Assembly: GCA_016872635.1 (NCBI GenBank)
Contig: VGZN01000006.1
Coordinates: 1-34,081 of the forward strand
DNA from: Planctomycetota bacterium
GTDB lineage: Bacteria > Planctomycetota > Planctomycetia > Pirellulales > Pirellulaceae
Direction of reading: 5' to 3'
Length of the DNA stretch: 34,081 bases
The position numbers were made by a program, and so were the translations under genes. This document shows, piece by piece, positions 9,478-18,435 of this stretch; within the stretch, counting starts at the first letter, position 1, and every line of letters starts with the position of its first letter. The notes beneath the pieces were generated by a model. The model was not told where the DNA came from, ran no database searches, and saw only the letters and a program-made list of their open reading frames with translations.

Positions 9478-10263
9478 TTATCCGAAGTAGGCAACTGCAT
9501 TCTCGAAAATCTTGAGCCCTTCGCCGTGAGTAGGCCGCGGATTCAATCGCGTCCACGATGGATGATTGGTCGGGAATAGAAATCGTTCGGGGTGAGGCAT
9601 CAGACCAAAAATTCGTCCGGAGGGATCGCAAATGCCTGCAACATTCCACTCGGCCCCGTTCGGATTGCCGGGAAATGCCAAACCAGCGTCGCTTGTTTGC
9701 CCGTCGGCGGTACAGTAGCGAACCGCAATTTGCTTGCGGTCCAGTAGCATTGTTCGGGCCTGCTCATCGCGTGTTAAGAATCGGCCCTCGGCGTGGGCCA
9801 TGGGCAAGTAAATCTTTTCGATGCCCCTCAAAAAGACGCAGTGGCCTGACTCCGGCTTGAGATGCACCCACCTAGACTCAAATCGTCCTTGCAAGTTCCA
9901 TGTCAAGGTCGCAGGTGGATTCGTCGATCCCGAATCGAAAAAGATTCCTAAACGCATCATGATTTGGAACCCGTTGCAGATGCCGAGAACCAATCGGTCC
10001 TCTTCCCGAAACATTTCAAGTGTTTCCGCCAAACGGGTCTGCCATTGAACCGCCGCGATCCTCCCTGCGGCGATGTCGTCTCCGTAACTGAAACCACCTG
10101 GGAAGCACAGGATTTGGTAACCGCGTGCCAAGTCTGGATGCTCGATCAACTGGTTCACATGCAGGCGATGGGGCTCGGCTCCCGCAAGTTCGAATGCGTA
10201 GGCGGTTTCAACATCGCAATTGGTTCCCGGTGCACGGACTACGAGCACTTTCGGCTTGGCCAT
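9478..10263 (-). CDS. purQ: Phosphoribosylformylglycinamidine synthase subunit I (glutamine amidotransferase)
   Basis: VLVVRAPGTNCDVETAYAFELAGAEPHRLHVNQL, LCFPGGFSYGDDIAAGRIAA, VLGICNGFQIMMRLG, LPMAHAEGRF, GLMPHPERFLFP. Confidence 0.96.
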   Translation of the reverse strand: MAKPKVLVVRAPGTNCDVETAYAFELAGAEPHRLHVNQLIEHPDLARGYQILCFPGGFSYGDDIAAGRIAAVQWQTRLAETLEMFREEDRLVLGICNGFQIMMRLGIFFDSGSTNPPATLTWNLQGRFESRWVHLKPESGHCVFLRGIEKIYLPMAHAEGRFLTRDEQARTMLLDRKQIAVRYCTADGQTSDAGLAFPGNPNGAEWNVAGICDPSGRIFGLMPHPERFLFPTNHPSWTRLNPRPTHGEGLKIFENAVAYFG

Positions 10264-10689
10264 CCTCGGTGATTTCCTCTAGCAAATAGAACTGTTATGT
10301 TCATGGATTCCATCGTTGCTCTGAACATCTTTGGGATCGAAAACGCTTACCGCGACTGCGAATCCAACGACGTCCTCTTGTGGGCCAGTTCGAATGGGCC
10401 ATATCACTCGCGCATTTTAGCCGAGCATCCTACCCGCAGAACCCCAATCACGGCAATCCAGGGAGCGAAACCGGGGTGAGAAAAGTGGGGGGGCCGAGGA
10501 TTTGAAGGCTTCTTGCCGCACAAAAGGTGCCTGGCATCGAGCGGAGCGTCCGCAAAAATGGGAAAGCGGGGCCAAGCTGTAGCGGTTGTTGTCCTAAAAC
10601 ACCCGAAGATTTCTCTTGGATTCCAAGCCATCTGCCCAAAGACATCAGCGGTCGAATCAATCAACCTAATAGCGCCGAGTTCTCGAACG

Positions 10690-10732
10690 CTTTTTTCCAA
10701 AATGTCTTGAAGCGGCGGATCGCAGGACGGAT
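10690..10732. repeat. Degenerate direct repeat, copy 1
   Basis: gcttttttccaaaatgtcttgaagcggcggatcg here resembles ctttttccggaatgtcttgcagcggcggatgg near 11093-11124. Seen by eye. Confidence 0.5.
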
Positions 10733-10761
10733 CTACTGCTCTACATTGCGGGCCAAAGTGG

Positions 10762-10780
10762 CACGACAGTCTCTGTCGTG
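10762..10780. repeat. Perfect 7-bp inverted repeat CACGACA-gtctc-TGTCGTG
   Basis: Direct reading of 10761-10780: gcacgacagtctctgtcgtg. Confidence 0.8.
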
Positions 10781-10837
10781 AAGGGCTTTATGCTCGTTGG
10801 TCTAAACCCCTGGAGCATTTGAAGCCGAACAGTCTTT

Positions 10838-10876
10838 GGGGAATACGACGGCGGAGCGTCGTACCACTAATTCCCC
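10838..10876. repeat. Nested inverted repeat GGGGAAT-ACGACG-gcggag-CGTCGT-accacta-ATTCCCC
   Basis: Outer 7-bp arms GGGGAAT/ATTCCCC enclose an inner arm pair ACGACG/CGTCGT, with an unpaired 3' segment. Direct reading. Confidence 0.75.
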
Positions 10877-11092
10877 GATCAACCTTGCGCGAAGCCGCAA
10901 AGGAGTGCAGTGGATCCTTGCGAAAGATCCTGGCTGTGATGGGGCTTGGGCGAAGGGAACAACCGCGCGGTAACATGTGCGCGATGCAAAGTTGTGGATG
11001 CTACCGCAGCAATGGTGACGATTGGATCCAACACGAGTTAAGCCATCAGCTACGGTGTCAAGAGTCCAACAAAAGTGACGACCGAGGACTCG

Positions 11093-11124
11093 ACTTTTTC
11101 CGGAATGTCTTGCAGCGGCGGATG
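11093..11124. repeat. Degenerate direct repeat, copy 2
   Basis: ctttttccggaatgtcttgcagcggcggatgg, similar to copy 1 about 400 bp upstream. Confidence 0.5.
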
Positions 11125-11125
11125 G

Positions 11126-11821
11126 CTAATGTTCGCCCCCTTCATCGCTCAGTACCGCTTGCAGTTCTCGCATGGCAGCGACATTCCGAGAGCTTCCAGA
11201 ATGGATCAGGAGCGACCGCAAGTTATTGAGAATCCGATGCAACCATTGGTGCTCGTCACAAACAGGGAACCATTCATCTCCGGGTTGTCTCGATTGCCCC
11301 ACAATGCGCTCGACCATGTGGGTTGCTTCGCCTTCGGAAAGTAGCCGACCACCGTGGAACGGGTCGACTAGCATAAGGTCGTTCCCTGCGTGAACGCGGG
11401 CAAGAAAATGCCCAGGGCTGTTGATTCCCTCCACGATTAGACCAACACGTTCTGCGACAGCTTTGTAGATAAGAGTCAACGTTATCGGTAATCCACGCTT
11501 GGTCTCGAGCACACGAGGAATCAAGCTGTTGTCGACTTCGAAGTAATGTTGAGGATCGCCTCGAAATCCCATTTCGTCGAAGAGCACTTCATGGAGTTGT
11601 GCTACCAATGCGTCCGGGGACGGATGATGCACTCTCCGCTTGACCGTCGACGCCAGTTCTTCGATCGCTTCGAGGGACACAACGGGAGATTGGTTTGGCA
11701 AGAAGTGGAGCGAGATGCCCAAGGCCCCACACAACAATCGCTCCGAAGAGGTCGGTGCCTTCAGCGCCAGTTCGAAAAAATCGAAGGCGCTTTCGTGACA
11801 GTATTTTGGCCTTCGACGCAT
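11126..11821 (-). CDS. SirB1-type transglutaminase-like domain protein
   Basis: 231-aa ORF: LHEVLFDEMGFRGDPQHYFEVDNSLIPRVLETKRGLPITLTLIYKAVAERVGLIVEGINSPGHFLARVHAGNDLMLVDPFHGGRLLS; matches the SirB1/transglutaminase-like core (RGLPITLTLIY, GINSPGHFLAR, LVDPFHGG). Confidence 0.85.
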   Translation of the reverse strand: MRRRPKYCHESAFDFFELALKAPTSSERLLCGALGISLHFLPNQSPVVSLEAIEELASTVKRRVHHPSPDALVAQLHEVLFDEMGFRGDPQHYFEVDNSLIPRVLETKRGLPITLTLIYKAVAERVGLIVEGINSPGHFLARVHAGNDLMLVDPFHGGRLLSEGEATHMVERIVGQSRQPGDEWFPVCDEHQWLHRILNNLRSLLIHSGSSRNVAAMRELQAVLSDEGGEH

Positions 11822-11963
11822 GTACGTTCGACTTCGTTAGCTTTTACTTCCTGGCTGCGAACGCGCCCCATCGCTTCACAACCCAAACCATGGAAATAGC
11901 TTACCCTGAACCCATCTACTGTCCAATGGTCCGTTCGAATCGGACGGCGCAGCCAGAATAGCC

Positions 11964-14130
11964 TTAGGACTGATACTCGACACCGATCGACTCGACCTTG
12001 TTCTCACTCAGCAGAATCAATGTCGATTGGACGAGATCGGGATGGAGCGAGAACTGCCTGCAGAGGACTCGGCGGTATGCATTTAGCTGGGGAGCATGAA
12101 TCGTTTTGCGGCTTTCAATCCAGGGCTCAAGCTTCTCTCCTTCGTCCCGTTGATCGGTTTTGAAGTCGAGGATCTCAGCGCGAACCACTCGATCACCATC
12201 GAGCCCCAGCACGCATCGATCAATGACCCCTCGTATCAATGCCCCATCGAGCAATTGGAGCAATCGTCTTTCTGTGCTTACTTGGAGTCTTAGCAATTGG
12301 GGCTGGTTCCACGCCGAATAGCGTTCACGGCTCAACGCATTACGAATCTCTGGGGATTCGCAATAAGCCATGAACTTATCGATCCAGATATTCAATCGCA
12401 ATTGCGTCATTTCCTCCTGGGTCAGGGTTGCCGATGCGATGTTTGTCAGCAACTTCTTCGTCGGGTGGAAGTCCTCGATCCATCCTCTCACTTCTTCGAA
12501 CCAGCGGTGTACCAATTTACCGACGACGGTCCCTGCCACTTCTTCAGGCTTCCATAGGGTAGCGATCTCGGAATTGGTTCGCTCGTTGAGTTGGCTCGGA
12601 GCAACCCAGTCTGCTTTTTCTGTTCCTGGTTTTCCAGGAGCCAAAGCAACCCGCACCCTGCGTGGTTCGACTATCTCTGCTTTCTCGAGCTTCTCAGCTT
12701 TCTCGAGCTTCTCCGTAGCTGTTCCGTTCATGGCCGCCGTGTACCATTGCGGGGATCCTTGATGGAGAATAACAACCCCAGGTTGCTCCCAAGTGGTCGG
12801 ATCCGATGCATAAATGGAGTGAAGTACGGAACCCCATCGTTTTTTTGCCGTTTTGGATGGGGATGTGTACATGTACAACGCTTGTCGTGCGCGGGTCAGT
12901 GCGACGTAGAACAAGCACATGGCTTCTCCGAGCTTTTGCCGTTGCATTTCTGCGTAGGCCACCTGCCACGCCTCGCCCATATACTTTAGCAACTGATGAT
13001 TCATCGAACGCATGATCCCGATCGGTGCTGACATCCGGTCGGGACGCATGACGATGTAGTCGTTGGTCGTGCGTGTGATCGCTTGATCGAGCGTCGGCAA
13101 AAAGACCGCGTCGAACTCCAATCCTTTGGATTGGTGGATCGTCATGACTCGAACTTTGCTTTCGCCTGGCAAGGCCATCCGATGACGTTCGATAAAGTCT
13201 AGAAACTCATGGATCTGAGACTGGCTAAACGTATCGAACCGGTACGCCTCCTCGATCAACTGTTGCATTCGCTGTTGATCCCGTACCGTGCATTCCTCCG
13301 CGATCCCACGGACCAGCCAGCTTACCAATCCACCAAATCCGAAGGATGCGATTTTCTCTCGAAGATTCGCTGAGAGTCGATTGGGATCGCTCCGCAGCGA
13401 CTCGTCCCACAATCGAATCATCGGAGAATGCTTGAGATGGAAATAGGCCAACGAATCTCCCGGATGGTCGGCCAATTGCAGGGCGCTCATTACCAGTAGG
13501 ATCGGTGCGGTATCTGTGAGTGGATTTCCACCTTCCTGACTCGCCTCGACCCCAAGCTCTCGAAGCCTGGAGATGATGGTTGCAATATCGCGGTTCGCCC
13601 GCGTCAGTACTCCAATCGTAACTTGTGGTGCTTCGCGGTGCAGTTCTGCGATGCGTTCCGCAACTTCTTTGAACAAGTCAGGGCTGCTCCTCACCCCCTC
13701 ATTATCCTTGTTCTCTTGCACATTCGCGTTTCGGAACTCGATGTACCCTGCCAGTTCGGATTTAGCGGTTTTGTGATCGACGAAATATCGCTCTATCCAC
13801 TGTTGCACCAATGCATGGCGACTGCCGTCTTCTTTCTTCTTACCATCTTCACCGATGAAATTATCGTGCTCCGGCAAGCGGCGAAACGTTTCATTGACAA
13901 AATCGATGACTGCAGTGGAACTGCGACGGCTCTCCGTGAGTTTCTGATCCTTGACGTTTTTAATTTGCTGGCCGACCGACTCGAAAATCTCGGAGACGCC
14001 TCCTCGCCAAGAGTAAATCGCTTGCTTGGTATCCCCGACGCAAAAAAAGGACGTTGCACCGTCTGTGGGACTTGCATTATCGACGATCGCCTCTGCGAAG
14101 GGTTTGACGATTCCCCATTGCACAGTCGAG
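11964..14130 (-). pseudogene. addA: AddA C-terminal part (UvrD/RecB-type helicase motifs III-VI plus PD-(D/E)XK nuclease), out of frame with the upstream ORF
   Basis: ORF from GTG 14123: VQWGIVKPFAEAIV..., FFCVGDTKQAIYSWRGG (III), VRVMTIHQSKGLEFDAVFLP (V), LFYVALTRARQALYMY (VI), C-terminal nuclease GVIDRC...AEILDFKTDQ...HAPQLNAYRR. The Walker B motif is absent at the frame junction. Confidence 0.8.
12679..12714 (-). repeat. 18-bp tandem duplication encoding EKLEKA-EKLEKA in the AddA C-terminal region
   Basis: gctttctcgagcttctca / gctttctcgagcttctcc on the + strand; protein ATEKLEKAEKLEKAEIVEP. Confidence 0.8.
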
Positions 14131-17100
14131 CAGCAAATGGTCGACAGAACAGTCCATGCGGTGCGAGATGCTTCGCATATCGGGCTTGTTGTCGCTCGAT
14201 GGTTGCTCGTTGTTTTGATCCTCCTTGGAGCGGTTCGCTTCTACTGTTGCTCGCATCCATTGCGACAATCGTTCAGCCACATCGCTAAACGTGACCATCC
14301 GCCGGGCTTGTTTGATTTCCTTCAAGCAGCGATCGAACTCGACGAGGACTTGGTAAGCCGCTTCGTTTTGCAGTCGTCTATAGGTCAACGCCGAGGTGAG
14401 GGCGTACCCTGACAGGACTCGGACTGCGTCACGCATGGGGGCACTGACTGGTTTGTTATAGTATGTCGCTTCATCTTCTAGGCAAGCGAGCGCCAGCGTT
14501 GATGTGAGGAAGCCTTCCCAGTCACTCTCGAGGAATTGGATTCGGAGTTTGTCTTTCCCTTTTGTCTGCTGATTATTCACCATGGGGGTACATTCAAGCA
14601 CTTGCAAGGCTGCGTTGACGCGTTCCTCGGATGGCGCCGATGGAACATGCATTCGCGTCCATGCTTCCTGTGGAGCTTGTCGGTAGAGTTCGTATGCGTC
14701 TGCGACTACCGATTCGATTTCCGCGCGGACACCTCGAACCGCTTCTCCTTTGGAAAGTTGTGAGATCAGCGATCTCAAGTGTCGGTATTCGATGGAGTCG
14801 AACATGCGCGTGATCGCTTCGCGGTTAATCTGTTCCTCTTGAACCGGATCGATCAGCGTCCAGCCTGGTGGCAATTTCAATTCGAGTGCAAATGATTTTG
14901 CGAGCTGGGAGTAGAAACTATCGAGGGTGCTGACTCGAAACCGATGGAGATGCGAGCATAACCGAGACAGTTGGTACCGTGCTGTGTCATGGGTTATCGT
15001 CATCGGTTCCAAAATTTCACAAAGCCGTCGGAAGCCTTCCTCGGTTTCGCATCCATCTGCCAACCAACTCAATACGCGGTGCAAGATCTCTCCTGCCGCT
15101 TTCCGCGTAAACGTCGTGGCTAAAATGGAATCGAGCGGCTGATCGGTGAAAAGGAGTCGGATCGCCCGAGACGCGAGTTGGTAGGTTTTTCCGGTCCCCG
15201 CCGATGCCAAGATCATCGAGGGATGGAACCACTCCGCAGGCGGAATACCTTCGGCGAGTACTGGTTCAACCGAGCTGCGCTTGAGCACTGGACAGATCCT
15301 CGGCAAGTGAGGTCGCTCGGTCGGTTGATGCGGGACGTCGATTCTTGAATCCTGGCAACTCTCGATCGCGGGAGTATCGCTCTCCGTTTGCTCTCCTAAC
15401 TCCGCATTCAATTTTTCCTCGAGATCCCAACTCCACGGACGTACGACGGTCCTTTGGACGATCCCTTTGTAGTCATCCCAATCCAAGAGAATCTTGTTGC
15501 TCGGTGGCCAAAACGCCCCTTCCAAAACACGGCTGGCAATTGCTTCGGCCGATTGGATTGCTGCTGCATGTTCCTCCAGTGTGAAATCGGCAGTGATGAA
15601 TCGCGTTTGCTTCGCGTTTTTTGGGAGCAATATGTAACCGAATCGAACTTTGCTCAGGTCCTCGATCTGCAGCGTCGATATCAGTTTTCCATAAAGTGGC
15701 AGCTGCCAGTCCTGCCATGTGCCATCCGAGGCGAGATGGTTCTTGCGAGGCTCGTCGGTGGTGTCTCCAGTTTTATAATCCCAGACAGCGTATTCACCTG
15801 TTTCTTTTTTGTAGTCGATCCGGTCGATCCGACCATGGATTTCCATGATTCCCGCGGGCAAATCCCACTTAATTCCCTGTCCTCGCTCGACCGTATGCTC
15901 GATGTATTTGATTTCCCACCCATCGCGAGCGTGGTTCGCTTGATGGATCGCGAACTCTTCGAACCTCAATTTGGCCTGTTCGATTTGAATCACCAACGCA
16001 GGTGGTTGTAGCGAACCAAACATCCTTCGAGCTACACGAACCAATTCCTCATTTAGCCAATCGGAGATTACCTTTGGATCGATGGATGTGGCGACATCGG
16101 ACGCGATCAATCCTTCGAGCACCTTGTGGACCAAATCGCCGAAACCCCCTCCATCGAGTTCCAATGGTAGGTGGTTGGTGGTGGTGGCCCGTTCGATCTT
16201 TCTCAAATAGAACCGGTATGGGCATTCGCTATATTTTTTGAAGTCGGTGACTGCCATATCGTGAATACGGCGTGCCGGATCGGGTTTAGGGATCGGCACG
16301 TTGGATTGCCCGCGTCTCGATTTCCAACCTTCGACAATCACGCTGCTCGGCTCGGGATCGGAAATCAACATCGAAACGCGTCGCGCTAATTTTTCCGTCG
16401 GAACGGTCATCATCAATCGGCTTGGAGTCAATGAGTCGCCATCGCTGCTCAAACGATTCATGATGAACTCAAGATGCTCTCGGGTGTGGAGCAAGGTGAG
16501 CATCACATAGGCATCCCGAGCATAACGCCTGGCGTTATCGATCAAGCCGAGTTCGCTCCGAAGTCGATTGGGTAGAAACGCGTCTGAGTTCACGCTTTCG
16601 GGAAGAACGCCATCGTGCATGCCTGTGAGCATCAGCACCGGCCGATCGTCGAGCGACAATTCCAACCAACCGATCATTTCGATCGCACGGTCGTCTACCA
16701 GAGGTGGGATTTGAACCGAGTGCAATTGCTGATGGATCCATCCTAAGCATTCAGCGAGATCGATCTCGGTATCGAGGGCGGAGGGAACAGCGGCTAAACG
16801 ATCGAGTACTTCATTGATGGCTCGGCACCCGCGGAAGACGAGATTCCCATCAGGTTGATCGCGATCTACCGTGGAATGCCCGTACAATTCGATAAAAATC
16901 TGTCGCCAAGGTTCCGCCCATTGGCTCAATCGACGTTTCCCGTCCCGAAGCGGCTTGAGCCACGCATCGAGCGCTTCGACTGTTGCTACAAATTCGGCCC
17001 GTCCTCGGGCTTGAGGCCACTCAGGCACATTGACCGACCGCAGCAAGGTCGCCGCTAAGTACCCATCGATTGCGGCAAGGAATCTCGGCGGCATCGGCTG

Positions 17101-18435
17101 AGTGATCGATTCAACTCTCTCGTTTGGTGATGCCACCAATCCGTTGCTTGAAGGATTTTTCGAAGGTTCAGCCTCGGCCGTGATCCGTCCGTGTTCCAAT
17201 AGCCAATCATGGACCGCAGAGGTGCGGATCAAATTGGTAAATGCCTCCACGGTTTCGTCGATCAAATACTCTTCGATCGATTTCAAAACCTTCATCGGAG
17301 GTGTATTTCGGACCGGGATTCCTGGGCCATACCGCAACGGAACTCCGGAACGGGCTAGGGACTCTTGCAACGATGGAACCAAACTTACATCAGGGACACC
17401 TACCGTGATATCGGCAGGGCTGCGCGTCGACCCCAGTGCTGCGAGTTGGATGGCTAATTCGTCCGCTGCATCGCTTATGGTCGTACGTACGTGAATCTGT
17501 TCTTCGGAGATCGGGATCTCAAGATTCTGCCAACACTCCGACCGCAAGGTTCCGTCCCGATCGAACCCCTCTGCATACGACTCCGGCGCTCCGACCAACG
17601 CTTTAACATTCGGAGCTATCGCTGCCAAAAAACGCCGTTGTGCTTGGTTCAAATCAACCGTACCGATCAATACAACCTCATGATCAATCCCGGTGACTTC
17701 GCCGTGAGCGAGCGCGTATCGGCGTGCCGATTGAACATCCCATAGCCCTGCTTCGTGAAGCACATCGAGATAGCGTCGCTGCAACCTGGAGAGGACTTGC
17801 CAACGCGATTCCTCGGCCGTTCCCGCGAGAGCGATTGAGACATCATGGAAATCGACCAGGTCCGAGGCCAACTCGCGATGCAACCCCGATAGTAGTCTCG
17901 CCAAATCCATCCACGTGGCCAAATGATCATTGGCTGGTACTTCGAAGAGCAGCGGTTGCAGTTCGGAGGCTGGTGTCGCTCGCAGCACACGCACCCAAGC
18001 CATGGTCTGAGTCAATTCCGAGGCAAAAGGCAATTTCGCTTGATACAACTCCTCGGGGAGTTTTCCCAGAGTAAGAAATCGAGGTGGCCGCAGGACAACG
18101 CATTCTTGCGACCCTTTCTCAGCCAACAAAACCTGTAATCGTCTGCCGGCCAAAGAGCCAGGGAGGACGACCAGCATTCGATCGAGATCCCAATTCGTCC
18201 CTCGCCGATAGTGCTTGAACAAATACTCCACGGCGGCGTGCAGGATCGGTTGGTCCCAACCTAAAAATTCGAGCTGGATCGATTTTTGCAAATCGAAGAG
18301 CGGGCGTTGATCTCGGAGTGTTTTCTTGCCAGTGGACATCAATGAATCCGGTGCGTGATTGTCGAAAATGGTTGCTCGGTCTGAGATCTCCCCAACGTAC
18401 ACCTCTTGGTTGACACGTTTGGTCAACCGCCCCAT
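14077..18435 (-). CDS. addB: AddB-like inactivated-helicase/PD-(D/E)XK nuclease continuous in frame with the AddA N-terminal helicase part; ends in an out-of-frame tail
   Basis: AddB region: LGWDQPILHAAVEYLFKHY..., nuclease TDFKKYSECPYRFYLRKIE...GDLVHKVLEGL...IHGRIDRIDYKKETGEYAVWDYKTGDT...WQDWQLPLYGKLI. Then the AddA region: MILASAGTGKTYQLASRAIRLL (Walker A), ILATTFTRKAAGEILHRVL (Ia), STLDSFYSQLAKSFA. Ends HLLLDCAMGNRQTLRRGDRR*. Confidence 0.8.
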   Translation of the reverse strand: MGRLTKRVNQEVYVGEISDRATIFDNHAPDSLMSTGKKTLRDQRPLFDLQKSIQLEFLGWDQPILHAAVEYLFKHYRRGTNWDLDRMLVVLPGSLAGRRLQVLLAEKGSQECVVLRPPRFLTLGKLPEELYQAKLPFASELTQTMAWVRVLRATPASELQPLLFEVPANDHLATWMDLARLLSGLHRELASDLVDFHDVSIALAGTAEESRWQVLSRLQRRYLDVLHEAGLWDVQSARRYALAHGEVTGIDHEVVLIGTVDLNQAQRRFLAAIAPNVKALVGAPESYAEGFDRDGTLRSECWQNLEIPISEEQIHVRTTISDAADELAIQLAALGSTRSPADITVGVPDVSLVPSLQESLARSGVPLRYGPGIPVRNTPPMKVLKSIEEYLIDETVEAFTNLIRTSAVHDWLLEHGRITAEAEPSKNPSSNGLVASPNERVESITQPMPPRFLAAIDGYLAATLLRSVNVPEWPQARGRAEFVATVEALDAWLKPLRDGKRRLSQWAEPWRQIFIELYGHSTVDRDQPDGNLVFRGCRAINEVLDRLAAVPSALDTEIDLAECLGWIHQQLHSVQIPPLVDDRAIEMIGWLELSLDDRPVLMLTGMHDGVLPESVNSDAFLPNRLRSELGLIDNARRYARDAYVMLTLLHTREHLEFIMNRLSSDGDSLTPSRLMMTVPTEKLARRVSMLISDPEPSSVIVEGWKSRRGQSNVPIPKPDPARRIHDMAVTDFKKYSECPYRFYLRKIERATTTNHLPLELDGGGFGDLVHKVLEGLIASDVATSIDPKVISDWLNEELVRVARRMFGSLQPPALVIQIEQAKLRFEEFAIHQANHARDGWEIKYIEHTVERGQGIKWDLPAGIMEIHGRIDRIDYKKETGEYAVWDYKTGDTTDEPRKNHLASDGTWQDWQLPLYGKLISTLQIEDLSKVRFGYILLPKNAKQTRFITADFTLEEHAAAIQSAEAIASRVLEGAFWPPSNKILLDWDDYKGIVQRTVVRPWSWDLEEKLNAELGEQTESDTPAIESCQDSRIDVPHQPTERPHLPRICPVLKRSSVEPVLAEGIPPAEWFHPSMILASAGTGKTYQLASRAIRLLFTDQPLDSILATTFTRKAAGEILHRVLSWLADGCETEEGFRRLCEILEPMTITHDTARYQLSRLCSHLHRFRVSTLDSFYSQLAKSFALELKLPPGWTLIDPVQEEQINREAITRMFDSIEYRHLRSLISQLSKGEAVRGVRAEIESVVADAYELYRQAPQEAWTRMHVPSAPSEERVNAALQVLECTPMVNNQQTKGKDKLRIQFLESDWEGFLTSTLALACLEDEATYYNKPVSAPMRDAVRVLSGYALTSALTYRRLQNEAAYQVLVEFDRCLKEIKQARRMVTFSDVAERLSQWMRATVEANRSKEDQNNEQPSSDNKPDMRSISHRMDCSVDHLLLDCAMGNRQTLRRGDRR

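Noticed and set aside
10819-11229. 136-aa + strand ORF in the purQ-SirB1 spacer
   Set aside because: No recognisable domain, overlaps the end of the SirB1-type gene, spans the palindromes; treated as non-coding.
14077-14140. Programmed ribosomal frameshift joining the two AddA halves
   Set aside because: A frameshift alone would not restore the missing DEFQDT residues, and no slippery heptamer is seen at the junction; a deletion or sequencing/assembly error fits better.
13623-14288. 221-aa + strand ORF within the addBA locus
   Set aside because: Antisense to recognised helicase motifs; composition looks like a shadow ORF.
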